From JAWLHA01 sp041690535 (GTDB taxonomy: Bacteria > Pseudomonadota > Gammaproteobacteria > Thiohalomonadales > Thiohalomonadaceae): a stretch of DNA of 51,810 nucleotides. The notes under the pieces were generated by a model that was not told the origin of the DNA, did no database searches, and saw nothing but the letters and a program-made list of their open reading frames with translations. How positions within the stretch are numbered: the first letter of the stretch is position 1; each line of letters starts with the position of its first letter. The translations under genes and the position numbers were made by a program. The stretch is from assembly GCA_041690535.1 (NCBI GenBank), contig JAWLHA010000030.1, positions 1 to 51,810 on the forward strand, in the 5' to 3' direction. Shown piece by piece: positions 15,704 through 23,816 of this stretch.

Positions 15704-17245
15704 TCAGCCGCTCTCGCCTCCCCCGGCCAGGGCCCGCACCGTCTCAATGGTATCGGCCTCCTCCGGCCGCTTATCCGGTCGGTAGCGGCGGACCCGCGCG
15801 AACCGCAGCGCCAGGCCGGCGGGATACTGGGGGCTGGCCTGGAGATCGTTGAAGGCCACCTCCACCACCAGTTCCGGGCGCACATACACCGTCTCGGCCC
15901 GCTGGGTTACCGCCAAGGGGCGCAGCTGCCGGGTCTGCCACTCGAGCATTTCATCGCTCATCCCCTTGAAGGTCTTGCCCAGCATCACGTAGCCTCCGGT
16001 CAGCGGGTCGCGGGCGCCCAGGTGCAGGTTGCTGAGCCACCCTTGGCGCCGGCCGTGGCCCCACTCCGCAGCGAGGATGACCAGATCGAGGGTGTGGAAG
16101 GGCTTGAGCTTCAACCAGCTCGCGCCGCGGGCGCCCGCCTCATAGGGTGCCGCCAAAGCCTTGGCCATCAACCCCTCATGACCCTGCTCCAGGGCCTTGC
16201 GCATGAGCTCGGTTGCTCGGGCCGGGTCGGCGGTGACCCGCCGCGGTACGCGCCAATCCCCCGGCACTGCCGTTTCCAGAGCGCCCAGGCGTTCTGCCAT
16301 GGGCTGATCCACCAGTGAGGTGCCGTCCACATAGAGGCAGTCGAAGAAGAAGACACTCAGCGGGAGCGTCCGGCGCATCCGCTCGACGTCTCGGCGGCGC
16401 CCAAACCGCCGCATGGTCACCTGGAAGGGGTGCGGGGCGCCGTCGGAGCGTAGTGCAATGGTCTCGCCGTCCAGGATCAGTTCGCGGGCGGGTAGACGGC
16501 GCACCCGCTCGACGAGCTCCGGCACCGCCTCGGTGACGTCGTTCTGGCGTCGGCTGAAGACCCGCACCTCATTTCCGGCCTTGTGCACCTGCACCCGTGC
16601 GCCGTCGAGCTTGTACTCGAACGAGGCCAGACCAAGGCGGGTCAGCGCCTCTTCGATCCCGTCCGCCGTCTGGGCCAGCATCGGCTTGACCGGCTGGAGG
16701 GGCTGGAGCAAGAACTGCGACAGCTCAGCCGCGCCTTGCCCAAGCAGTGTCTCGGCGACCGTGCCCAGCCCGCCGGCGACCATGAGCGCACGCCGCACCG
16801 CCTCCGCGGGGACGCCACCGGCCCGGGCGAGTGCCTCGGTGGTGAGCCCTTCGAGGGCCCCCTGGCGCAGCTCGCCCAGCGCAAGTCGGGCGAGAAAGTC
16901 CTGCTCTTCGGGGGTGCAGCGGGCGAACAGCTCGGCCAGGAGGCGGCGTTTCGCCTCCGTGGAGCCGGCCCCCCTGATCCCGGCAAAGCGGGAGAAGGCC
17001 CGATCCGCTTCAAGCAGGGTGAGCGAGGGGCGTGGCGAGGGCGCAACCTCCTGGACCCCAGTGAGCATCGCGCCCCCGATGCCGACCCGCCCTTGGGGCA
17101 AACGCCCCGACAGGTAGTCGATGCCCACCCGCACCTCATCGGTGCCCATCCGCTGGAGGGCCGCTGCCAGCAGCTCGATCTTCTCCGTCCGCCTGGAGGT
17201 GGCGGCGAGGCGGTGGGAGAGCAGGGCAAGCTCGCTCAGTTGCAC
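15704..17245 (-). CDS. ATP-dependent DNA ligase
   Basis: The 513-aa protein has an N-terminal helical DNA-binding domain, an adenylation domain and an OB-fold. Motif I is EYKLDGAR with the AMP-accepting Lys at residue 212. Motif III (FFFDCLYVDG), motif IV (EGLMAKAL) and motif V (SWLKLKPF) are all present. It resembles the LigB type of actinobacteria and archaea rather than the short periplasmic LigA of some proteobacteria. There is no signal peptide. It starts with GTG at 17245, six bases after the DCC-family gene, so the two form an operon. Replication normally uses NAD-dependent LigA, so a repair role is more likely. Confidence 0.93.
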   Translation of the reverse strand: MQLSELALLSHRLAATSRRTEKIELLAAALQRMGTDEVRVGIDYLSGRLPQGRVGIGGAMLTGVQEVAPSPRPSLTLLEADRAFSRFAGIRGAGSTEAKRRLLAELFARCTPEEQDFLARLALGELRQGALEGLTTEALARAGGVPAEAVRRALMVAGGLGTVAETLLGQGAAELSQFLLQPLQPVKPMLAQTADGIEEALTRLGLASFEYKLDGARVQVHKAGNEVRVFSRRQNDVTEAVPELVERVRRLPARELILDGETIALRSDGAPHPFQVTMRRFGRRRDVERMRRTLPLSVFFFDCLYVDGTSLVDQPMAERLGALETAVPGDWRVPRRVTADPARATELMRKALEQGHEGLMAKALAAPYEAGARGASWLKLKPFHTLDLVILAAEWGHGRRQGWLSNLHLGARDPLTGGYVMLGKTFKGMSDEMLEWQTRQLRPLAVTQRAETVYVRPELVVEVAFNDLQASPQYPAGLALRFARVRRYRPDKRPEEADTIETVRALAGGGESG

Positions 17246-17251
17246 GGGCGG

Positions 17252-17641
17252 CTATCGTCGACAGCTCCACTCGGGGCGCCGGCAGGCGGGCGTGGTCCCC
17301 GGCAGGTAGCGGCGATACCGGGCCACGAGCCAATAGCCGAGTGCCCCGGCCCAGCTCCCCGGAGGCCACAGCAGGAACCTGCCCAGCGGCGACCAGGGGG
17401 CGCCCAGGGCGATGAGCGCCCGGGCCGATGCGCGATGACCCCGCTCACGCAGGGGAGGCGCAATCCACCAGACGTAGCGCCGGACATCCTCTTCGCTCAG
17501 GCCGAACGCCTCCAGATCCAGCTGTTGCCAGGGAACGACCCTCACTGGCCGTTTCAGCCGGGGGAGCAGCCACAGAACGGTGCGGGTACAGAAACCGCAG
17601 TCTCCGTCGAAGATGAGCCAGGGAAGTTCTCCACCATCCAT
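17252..17641 (-). CDS. DCC-family (DUF393) thiol-disulfide oxidoreductase-like protein
   Basis: The 129-aa protein starts LIFDGDCGFCTRTVLWLLPR, containing the DxDCGFC signature that gives the DCC family its name. The two Cys (CGFC) make a thioredoxin-like redox motif. A mid-protein stretch (WWIAPPLRERGHRASARAL) matches the family's usual second conserved part. The ATG at 17641 has GGAGC seven bases upstream. It immediately precedes the DNA ligase gene. The biochemical role of the family is poorly known. Confidence 0.85.
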   Translation of the reverse strand: MDGGELPWLIFDGDCGFCTRTVLWLLPRLKRPVRVVPWQQLDLEAFGLSEEDVRRYVWWIAPPLRERGHRASARALIALGAPWSPLGRFLLWPPGSWAGALGYWLVARYRRYLPGTTPACRRPEWSCRR

Positions 17642-17738
17642 GGGCGTGCTCCATCGCCTCCTTAGCCAAAGCGTAGCCGCGGATGCCCTGGGGACCGGCA
17701 TTGCCGGCGCCCTGACGGGGACCGGCCTGCCTCGTTCC

Positions 17739-18188
17739 TCACCCCGTGTGGGCTCGGCGCGAGAGGGCGTAGCCCGTGGTTCGGGCCAGTGCCTCGATGG
17801 CCCGGCGCTCATCGCGGCCGAAGTCATTCTGCAGGCCCGAGACCACGGTCAGGAGATGGCGCTCGCCCTGGACGGAGAAGGGGACGCACAGGAGGGTCCT
17901 GATCCCGGGGGGGACGAGAAGGTCGCTCCGATAGAGCAGGGTGTAGCCCAGTGAATGGGGGCGGGCCAACGGGGTGATCTCCCGCTCAATGACATCCAGC
18001 TGCTGTCTGAGACCGGCCATGCAGGTGGCGGCGAGCCGTTCGGGGTGCCTGTCCACCCCTCGGGAGACCCAGCAGCAGGGGATTGAGAGGCCCTGGACCA
18101 AGGCCATGCAGAGACTATGCAGCAGGACGGACGGATCAGAGCGCAGTTCGATCGCAGGGGCGTGGAGTTGCCACGTGGGTCGTTGCAT
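17739..18188 (-). CDS. GAF-like domain protein
   Basis: This 149-aa protein has no recognised catalytic motif. Its C-terminal half (TLLCVPFSVQGERHLLTVVS, then FGRDERRAIEALARTTGYAL) fits the last strands and helix of a GAF domain, suggesting a small ligand- or redox-sensing module. It lacks an output domain. The start at ATG 18188 is chosen where the protein-like sequence begins; the frame is open further to 18389. There is no clear Shine-Dalgarno. It is transcribed away from the XRE regulator at 18451. Confidence 0.6.
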   Translation of the reverse strand: MQRPTWQLHAPAIELRSDPSVLLHSLCMALVQGLSIPCCWVSRGVDRHPERLAATCMAGLRQQLDVIEREITPLARPHSLGYTLLYRSDLLVPPGIRTLLCVPFSVQGERHLLTVVSGLQNDFGRDERRAIEALARTTGYALSRRAHTG

Positions 18189-18450
18189 GGTAGAGGTCAG
18201 GAAGGGAGCCGCAGCAGCACGTGATACACTAGCGCGTCCATGGTTACGTCTCACGCCTGCTTGCAGAACCTGCGGTCTGCGCTGGCGATGACTCCGGCAG
18301 AAATGGGCGCGCACAGCGAATCCCGCTATGTTGGAAACAGCAGGCGAATCTACGCTCGCCACAGTACTTGCAAAGGTGAAAGTTGTCAATCATTTATGAT
18401 AGGCCTCAAGGGGGGTGTCCCTCTTTTACGGAAGGAACTGCCGCGGGCGA

Positions 18451-18927
18451 ATGAAAAGCAGAAGGAACAAGAACGATGTGCACTCAAACGGCCTGGAACA
18501 CCACGCCACCGGCTCCCTTGGGAAGCGCATCGCTGCGGTCGCCGACTCTGTCGGGGGGAGGCGACGGCTCGCCTACCTTGCGGGCATTTCGGAATCCCAG
18601 CTCTACCGCTACCTCTCGGGGCAGAGTCAGCCGACGGTGGTGCCGCTGATCCTCATCGCCCAGGTCGGAGGGGTGTCGCTCCAATGGCTTGCGACCGGGG
18701 AGGGGAACATGCACCTCAGTGAGGTGGATGACCCGCCGCGGGGCGTGGATCCCAAGCTCCTGGAGGAGTGCATCGCGACGGCCGAGGATGTACTGCATGA
18801 GCTGGAGCGCCCCTTGGAATCGGTGAAGAAGGCGCAACTCATCACCGCGTTGTATGAACTGCAGCTGGAATCCGGCAACTCCCTGGAGCGGGCGACAGTG
18901 CTTCGGCTGCTGAAGTCGATGGTCTGA
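18451..18927 (+). CDS. XRE-family phage-repressor-like regulator
   Basis: The 158-aa protein has a helix-turn-helix (GRRRLAYLAGISESQLYRYL) followed by SLQWLATGEGNMH, the same architecture as the regulator at 6619-7002. The C-terminal 60 residues are predicted helical. I prefer the ATG at 18451; a GTG at 18415 is also possible, and AAGGAA lies between the two. It diverges from the GAF-like gene. No phage genes accompany it, so it may be domesticated. The target is unknown. Confidence 0.8.
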   Translation: MKSRRNKNDVHSNGLEHHATGSLGKRIAAVADSVGGRRRLAYLAGISESQLYRYLSGQSQPTVVPLILIAQVGGVSLQWLATGEGNMHLSEVDDPPRGVDPKLLEECIATAEDVLHELERPLESVKKAQLITALYELQLESGNSLERATVLRLLKSMV

Positions 18928-19041
18928 GTCAGGGAACTTCGGGTCACGGGTGCTTGGCCCGGCGGTTGTGAGGCCACCCCGTCGTTGCCATTGGGCGAGG
19001 CGCAAGGCACCATTTGCCCTACATTCAACGAAGGAGGTGCC

Positions 19042-19707
19042 ATGCCTCGAACGGAGTGGCTGAGCCAATTCCCTGCCCTGCTGTCGATTGGCGATCCCGC
19101 CTGGCTGGAGGCCCTCGCGTCCGTGCGCCTGGTCACCATTCCCGAAGGGGTGACCCTGTTCAATGAGGGGGAGTCCTGCAGCAGCTACCTTCTGGTGCTC
19201 GACGGATCGGTCCGGGTGCAGAAAATCTCCGAAAGCGGCAGGGAGATCGTGCTCTACCGCGTCGAAGCGGGGCAGTCGTGCGTGCTGACCACCGCCTGCC
19301 TGCTGGCCGACGAGCGCTATCACGCTGAGGCGGTGACCGAATCCGCCGTCACTGCCGCAGCCCTCCCGTGCGGGGCCTTCCGCCGCGCTCTCGATCTCTC
19401 CCCGGGATTTCGCCAATTCGTGTTCGCCTCGTACGGCAGCCGGGTGGCCGATCTGCTCACGCTCATCGACGCAGTCGCCTTCGGCCGCATGGATGAGCGC
19501 CTCGCCGACCGCCTGCTTGAACTCGGCGGGGCAGCGGGGGAGACCCGGGCCACCCATCAGGCGCTCGCCCGGGAGTTGGGCACCGCACGGGAGGTGGTGA
19601 GCCGTCTGCTCAAGGAGTTCGAGCGGCGCGGTTGGGTCCGGCTCCACCGCGGGCGCATCGAGTTGTGTGACTGCGCTGCGTTGCGGCGCATCGGCCCGCG
19701 AGTGTGA
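19042..19707 (+). CDS. Crp/Fnr-family transcriptional regulator
   Basis: The 221-aa protein has an N-terminal cyclic-nucleotide-binding-type beta barrel (VTLFNEGESCSSYLLVLDGS, AGQSCVLTTACLLADERYHA) and a C-terminal winged helix (TRATHQALARELGTAREVVS). It lacks the N-terminal Cys cluster of FNR, so it is not an obvious iron-sulfur oxygen sensor. The ATG at 19042 directly follows AAGGAGG at short spacing. The DUF2892 gene 73 bp downstream is a frequent neighbour of this regulator type and is probably its target or operon partner. Confidence 0.92.
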   Translation: MPRTEWLSQFPALLSIGDPAWLEALASVRLVTIPEGVTLFNEGESCSSYLLVLDGSVRVQKISESGREIVLYRVEAGQSCVLTTACLLADERYHAEAVTESAVTAAALPCGAFRRALDLSPGFRQFVFASYGSRVADLLTLIDAVAFGRMDERLADRLLELGGAAGETRATHQALARELGTAREVVSRLLKEFERRGWVRLHRGRIELCDCAALRRIGPRV

Positions 19708-19780
19708 TTAACTCACTTACGCCCGGGTGGCCAGAGACTATGCTGCGGCCTCCGTTAATCGCATTCCTGGAGGCTCTGCA

Positions 19781-19966
19781 ATGAAACAGAACGTCGGTGG
19801 TATCGATCGCACGCTTCGCGTCATCGCCGGTGTGGCCCTGGTGGCCCTGGCCGCGACCGGCACCTTGGGTGCCTGGGCGTGGGTGGGCGTCATCCCCCTC
19901 GCGACCGGCCTGATGGGCTGGTGCCCCCTCTACCCCCTGGTCGGGCTCAACACCCACAAGGGTTAA
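19781..19966 (+). CDS. DUF2892 (YgaP-like) small inner-membrane protein
   Basis: The 61-aa product begins MKQNVGGIDRTLRVIAGVAL, the typical DUF2892 start, and contains two transmembrane helices joined near GAWAWVGVIPLATGLMGWCP. In YgaP this region anchors a rhodanese domain; here it stands alone. The ATG at 19781 has GGAGG nine bases upstream. It follows the Crp/Fnr-type gene. A conserved Cys (GWCPLYP) is retained. Function is unknown, though the family is often linked to sulfur or redox stress. Confidence 0.88.
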   Translation: MKQNVGGIDRTLRVIAGVALVALAATGTLGAWAWVGVIPLATGLMGWCPLYPLVGLNTHKG

Positions 19967-19972
19967 GGCCGC

Positions 19973-20111
19973 CTGGAGTACCGAACAGATGAACCCGATG
20001 CGCCAAGTCTGTGGGGCGGTGGCGTTGCGCTTATCCCTAAGCCGACTCCCTGCCCCCACGTACGGGTGGCTGCGATTGGCGAGTTTTCGGGTTATCGGTT
20101 CGGTGCTCTAG
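19973..20111. mobile_element. Family A element, degraded copy
   Basis: The left end (CTGGAGTACCGAACAGATGAA) and right end (GGTTCGGTGCTCTAG) match the inverted repeats of intact family A copies, and GCGCTTATCC and GCGATTGGCGA survive inside. It starts six bases after the DUF2892 stop, and its right CTAG supplies the TAG stop of the acuC-like fragment on the opposite strand. Confidence 0.75.
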
Positions 20112-20263
20112 TCGTTTCGTAGCTCCTCCGCCACTGCGCACCACGCAGCCGCGATGTTGGCAGCATCGTAGCCGCCCCCGCCCAGGGCCACCAGGCGTCC
20201 CTCGCAGAGATCATCGGCCAACGCGCAGAGTCGGCGCGCCACCGTGCGGTGGGTCAAGGGTGG
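20108..20263 (-). pseudogene. C-terminal fragment of a histone-deacetylase/AcuC-family gene
   Basis: The minus-strand frame reads THRTVARRLCALADDLCEGR, LVALGGGGYDAANIAAAWCA and VAEELRND, matching the end of AcuC/HDAC-family proteins, where GGGGY.. contains a catalytic-pocket Tyr. Everything upstream of this roughly 50-residue piece is missing; instead the frame runs into the next, opposite-strand gene. The terminal TAG is contributed by the family A repeat. It looks like a truncated remnant. Confidence 0.7.
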
Positions 20264-20356
20264 TGGAGCATTCCGCGAAAACAAGGCGCCTTGACACCTT
20301 CTCCGGGGCGACCTAGTCCTTTGACAAGCCCCCTTTCGTCGACCGGGAGGTGTGGT

Positions 20357-20788
20357 ATGGCTGCAGCAATGCCGTCGGATACGGAAGTGGACGACCGCGC
20401 GATGCGGATCTTCAAGCAGGCCATCGACGAGCTTGGCGGCCCCGTGGCCATGTTGAACCATGGCGAGCAGCGGATCCTGCCGACCCTTCTCGAATCGGCC
20501 TACATCGTGGTGCTGCGGGAGGAGGCGGCCAAAAATCCGGAGGAGATCGCGCAGCAGCTCGGCATTGCGCCGGGGGCGGTCTACAGCGTCTTCGATGCCC
20601 CCATGGAGGAGTTCACTGCGCGGATCCGCTATCGCGCGGATCCCCATGAAGAGTACGACCGGCACATCGATCCCGAGCGCAGCGGCGAACCCATGACCAA
20701 CCGGCTCGAGCCGGAATACCTGGTGGGGGCGCTCGCCAAGTTTGCCTACGACATGGTGAGGCGAAAGGAGCGCGGAAAGCGCCACTGA
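20357..20788 (+). CDS. Conserved hypothetical protein with possible helix-turn-helix
   Basis: I do not recognise a named family. The 143-aa protein is soluble, rich in Glu and Arg, and contains EEIAQQLGIAPGAVYSVFDA, which has the look of a helix-turn-helix. An upstream helix reads AMLNHGEQRILPTLLESAYI. The ATG at 20357 follows GGGAGGTG with good spacing. It lies downstream of the AcuC fragment and upstream of a DUF5658-like gene. A regulatory role is only a guess. Confidence 0.75.
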   Translation: MAAAMPSDTEVDDRAMRIFKQAIDELGGPVAMLNHGEQRILPTLLESAYIVVLREEAAKNPEEIAQQLGIAPGAVYSVFDAPMEEFTARIRYRADPHEEYDRHIDPERSGEPMTNRLEPEYLVGALAKFAYDMVRRKERGKRH

Positions 20789-20897
20789 CCGCAGGGGCGC
20801 GCGCCCTGCGGTGCCCACTCCTGTTTGCCTGCCAGGCCCCGGCCCGCTCCCGCTAGGGGGGCGGTCCCGGTGGGGCCCACCATCGGGAGGAGACGGG

Positions 20898-21254
20898 ATG
20901 GGCAATCAGAGCGGGCCGGCAGTGGGCATTCCACTCCGCAGGCGGCCGTTCCTCGCCCGGGCGACCTGGCACGTGGTTTTCATTGCGCTGGTTTGCAACG
21001 CGGCGGACGCCGTGTTGACGGTGGTGTGGGTGCAGAACGGCATTGCCGAGGAGGCCAACGTGCTGCTGCGAGGGCTGGTAAACGATCACCCGCTGCTGTT
21101 CGTCGCCCTCAAGCTGGTGCTGGTGCCCTGCGGGTTGTTCCTGTTGTGGCGGCTGCGTCGCCACTCGTTGGCGCTGGTGGGGTTGTACGCCATCTTCGCC
21201 GTGTATGGGGCGGTCTTTCTGAGGCATTTGGTGCTCACGGTCCACCTCGCCTGA
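20898..21254 (+). CDS. DUF5658-like small membrane protein
   Basis: The 118-aa protein has three or four hydrophobic helices. The first contains NAADAVLTVVWVQNGIAEEA, similar to the 'N..D..LT......G..EANP' motif of DUF5658 membrane proteins. The ATG at 20898 follows GGAGGAGACGGG. No function is known. It is followed by the convergent anti-sigma gene. Confidence 0.7.
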   Translation: MGNQSGPAVGIPLRRRPFLARATWHVVFIALVCNAADAVLTVVWVQNGIAEEANVLLRGLVNDHPLLFVALKLVLVPCGLFLLWRLRRHSLALVGLYAIFAVYGAVFLRHLVLTVHLA

Positions 21255-21351
21255 ACCGCTGCAGCGGTCGCTGCGCTCCCTCGGGCACCGTGGAAGGACG
21301 TGTAGCGGTGGCCACCGTCCCCGGCGGAACACCCGGGGCCGTCAGTGCGGG

Positions 21352-22059
21352 TCACACCTTCACGTAGACCCACCCCTCCTGGAGGCGGCGCACCACATGC
21401 TGAACGGCCGAGGGGGCCACATCGGCCTCCTCGAAGATCACCGTCTGTATCCCCTGTTCGTGCAGCCGCTGCAGGGTGTTGCTGCAGGCCACGAAGCGCA
21501 GATTGGGATAGTGCGCGGCCATCTGTCGGAGCCGGGCGACGAACGGCGACGTATCCGAACGCAACAGCTCGAGACCGCCGGCATTGGCGACCACTTCGAC
21601 CAAGTGGGTGCCGGTCTGTCCCATCAGCTCCTCGGCCCGGTCGAGGGTCTCCATGAATTTGTGGCGGTCGGCCTCGTCGATGTGCAACACCACCCGGTAG
21701 CTGCCGGCCGCGGGGCCTGCAGCCGGTCTGGCGGTCTCACTGGCCTGTTCGGCCACCATGGGCTGGAGGGGCTGCTCCATGGTCACCCGCCCCAACAGGA
21801 AGCCGAGGCCGAGCAGGAACATTGCCGCTGCGCCCAGCCGCAAGGGGCCGGCATGGCGGCCCGGACCTCGTTGCGGCGGGGGGGGCACTTCGTCGAAGGC
21901 GACGCTGACGTATTCCTTCAGGCGCCTCAACTCGCAGGCGGAATCCCACAGTTCGGCATCGCTCTCTATCTCATCCAGGAAGCGGGCCTTCTCCCTGCCG
22001 GTCATCTGCCCGTCCACAAAGGCGTGGACGCGATGTTCGCCCTGCCTGGGTTTTTTCAT
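21352..22059 (-). CDS. Membrane-anchored anti-sigma-like protein with C-terminal DsrE-like domain
   Basis: The 235-aa protein has three parts. Residues 1-60 resemble an anti-sigma N-terminal domain (HRVHAFVDGQMTGREKARFL). A single membrane segment follows at about residues 75-93 (LGAAAMFLLGLGFLLGRV). The C-terminal 115 residues look DsrE-like: YRVVLHIDEADRHKFMETLD, LVEVVANAGGLELL, FVACSNTL and a final GWVYVKV. DsrE-family proteins handle sulfane sulfur through a conserved Cys, and ACSNTL retains one. If the N-terminus is cytosolic, the DsrE-like domain is periplasmic and could sense a sulfur species. The ATG at 22059 overlaps the sigma-factor stop as ATGA. The zinc ligands of classical ZAS anti-sigmas are not evident. 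Confidence 0.8.
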   Translation of the reverse strand: MKKPRQGEHRVHAFVDGQMTGREKARFLDEIESDAELWDSACELRRLKEYVSVAFDEVPPPPQRGPGRHAGPLRLGAAAMFLLGLGFLLGRVTMEQPLQPMVAEQASETARPAAGPAAGSYRVVLHIDEADRHKFMETLDRAEELMGQTGTHLVEVVANAGGLELLRSDTSPFVARLRQMAAHYPNLRFVACSNTLQRLHEQGIQTVIFEEADVAPSAVQHVVRRLQEGWVYVKV

Positions 22060-22589
22060 CGGATGCTCCGGAGATACTGTTTTTCGCCCCGCCCGGCCAT
22101 GTCGGCAAGCCGGCTCTGCAGCGCCTGGCGGGCGCGGCTCAAGCGGCTCATCACCGTCCCGATGGGGATCTCGAGGATGGACGCCACCTCGGCATAGGCG
22201 AAGCCTTCCAAATCCACAAGGGTCACCACCTTGCGCTGACCCATGGGCAGTGATGCCACGGCGGCGCGGACCCGGTCGACGACCTGTTGCTGATAACTGT
22301 CCGTTTCCGGACAGCTCGAACACACGTACTCCTCCTCATCGAACTCGGCCTCGGGACGGCGGCGGCGCAGGTGTTCGCGCCAGCAGTTGTTCAGGATGGT
22401 GTACAGCCAGCACTCCAGGCGGTCGTGGTCCCGGAGTTGATGGCTGTGCTGCAGTGCCCGGGTCAGGCACTCCTGCGCCAGATCGTCCGCCAGTGCCGGC
22501 TCGCAGCACCAGGCGTAGGCCATTCTGTACAGCCTTGGCCGCTGCGCCGCGAGACGGCGCCGCAGGCACAAAGTGTCCACTATTTTCAT
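22056..22589 (-). CDS. ECF-type RNA polymerase sigma factor
   Basis: The 177-aa protein has region 2 (LYRMAYAWCCEPALADDLAQ, ECLTRALQ, CWLYTILNNCWREHLRRRR) and region 4 (SLPMGQRKVVTLVDLEGFAY, EVASILEIPIGTVMSRLSRA). The short linker contains VCSSCPETD, a possible redox or metal pair. The ATG at 22589 has GGGGGGAA about nine bases upstream. It is translationally coupled to its predicted anti-sigma, so it is probably autoregulated from 22590-22785, the region shared with the divergent nuclease gene. Confidence 0.93.
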   Translation of the reverse strand: MKIVDTLCLRRRLAAQRPRLYRMAYAWCCEPALADDLAQECLTRALQHSHQLRDHDRLECWLYTILNNCWREHLRRRRPEAEFDEEEYVCSSCPETDSYQQQVVDRVRAAVASLPMGQRKVVTLVDLEGFAYAEVASILEIPIGTVMSRLSRARQALQSRLADMAGRGEKQYLRSIR

Positions 22590-22785
22590 GTGATTATTAT
22601 TCCCCCCCTTTGGCGAAAGTTAAAGATGCATCAGGGAGGCCAATTATTCCAGTGATCCTGAAGTGACAATCCGCTCCCCCTGAAGGTCGCGGGCCGGCAC
22701 ATGCACCCGCCGGGGCCCCCATCGGCGGGTCTTCCGCCGGTTTTGCGAATACCGGCTGGGCTTCAGGCCACCTGTTTCAAATACA

Positions 22786-23682
22786 ATGGCCCTTTTCACC
22801 ACCGCGAGGGCCGCCGTGAATCGTCCTGTCCGCTATCTCCTCCGCTTGATGAAGGCTCACCCGTTGGTGCCGGTGCTGCTGCTCCTTTTCTCTGCGCTGG
22901 GCTACGGCTATGAAGCCCTCATCGCCCGTCCCGCCATGGTGTACATGGGCATTCCCCAGGCGAGTGCCGGGGCGCCCTGGACCTGGACCCGGGTCTTGCG
23001 AAATGAAGGATTTCTGGTGGGATATTCGGATCTGAGGGGGAACCCGCTCTGGGTCACCTACCGGGTGCGGCCCATCCCCAAGGACGCGCCGCGCTTCAAG
23101 CGGCCGGCACGGTTCATGACAGACTGGCGCAACCTGACCGCCATCGGCCATGACGACTACACGGGCAGTGGTTACGACCGCGGACACCTCGCGCCGAACC
23201 ATGCGATCTCCCGTCTCTATGGCACCGCCGCGCAGCATGAGACGTTTCTCATGACCAACATCACCCCCCAGAGGCCGGCCCTGAACCAGAAGACCTGGCA
23301 ACGGCTCGAACAGCTGGAGGTCGACGCCTTCGCCCCCGCCTTCGGCGAGGTATGGGTGATGACCGGGCCGGTGTTCGACCCGTCGGTGGAGCGGCTGAAG
23401 AGCGCGTTTCGGGTCGAGGTGCCCGACGCCTTCTTCAAGATTTTCGTCGCCCCGGGGCGGAGGCCCGATGCGCCCCCCTCCATGCTCGCCTTCGTGGTGC
23501 CCCAGGGCGTCACCGGCCGTGAACCCCTGGGACGGTTCGTCACCTCGGTAGACGAGGTAGAGAGGCTGACCGGATTTGACTTCTTTCACGAACTGCCGGA
23601 CCACATTGAGCGGGTGGTCGAGGCCAAGGCCGATGCGACCGGCTGGCCCCTGGGGCGGGAACTCGGCGGACGCAGAAGATAA
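22786..23682 (+). CDS. DNA/RNA non-specific endonuclease, membrane-anchored or secreted
   Basis: The 298-aa protein has an N-terminal hydrophobic segment (about residues 27-45) and a His-Me-finger nuclease domain. The active site is YDRGHLAPN (catalytic His, DRGH motif), and TNITPQRPALNQKTW supplies the metal-binding Asn. It is related to NucA/Serratia-type sugar-nonspecific nucleases. The ATG at 22786 lacks a Shine-Dalgarno, while a GTG at 22816 is preceded by GAGGG and would still keep the hydrophobic segment. The nuclease probably acts in the periplasm. No immunity protein is adjacent. Confidence 0.9.
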   Translation: MALFTTARAAVNRPVRYLLRLMKAHPLVPVLLLLFSALGYGYEALIARPAMVYMGIPQASAGAPWTWTRVLRNEGFLVGYSDLRGNPLWVTYRVRPIPKDAPRFKRPARFMTDWRNLTAIGHDDYTGSGYDRGHLAPNHAISRLYGTAAQHETFLMTNITPQRPALNQKTWQRLEQLEVDAFAPAFGEVWVMTGPVFDPSVERLKSAFRVEVPDAFFKIFVAPGRRPDAPPSMLAFVVPQGVTGREPLGRFVTSVDEVERLTGFDFFHELPDHIERVVEAKADATGWPLGRELGGRRR

Positions 23683-23698
23683 CCCGGGTCATCTCCCT

Positions 23699-23771
23699 GG
23701 GGTAAACGCAGACTTACCCAGGACCTACGTCGCTCACAGCACGGCCGTGACGTGAGCATGCGTTCGCCTGG
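23699..23771. mobile_element. Family B miniature element, short form
   Basis: The inverted ends are GGGTAAACGCAGACTTACC and GAGCATGCGTTCGCCTG, with CGCTCACAGCACGGCCGTGA between them, as in the short copies at 35806-35880 and 41207-41269. It fills most of the gap between the nuclease and SohB-like genes. Confidence 0.8.
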
Positions 23772-23816
23772 CGGGATCCGGGGGCAAACGCGCGGGGCGG
23801 TGCTATAGGTAAATGG

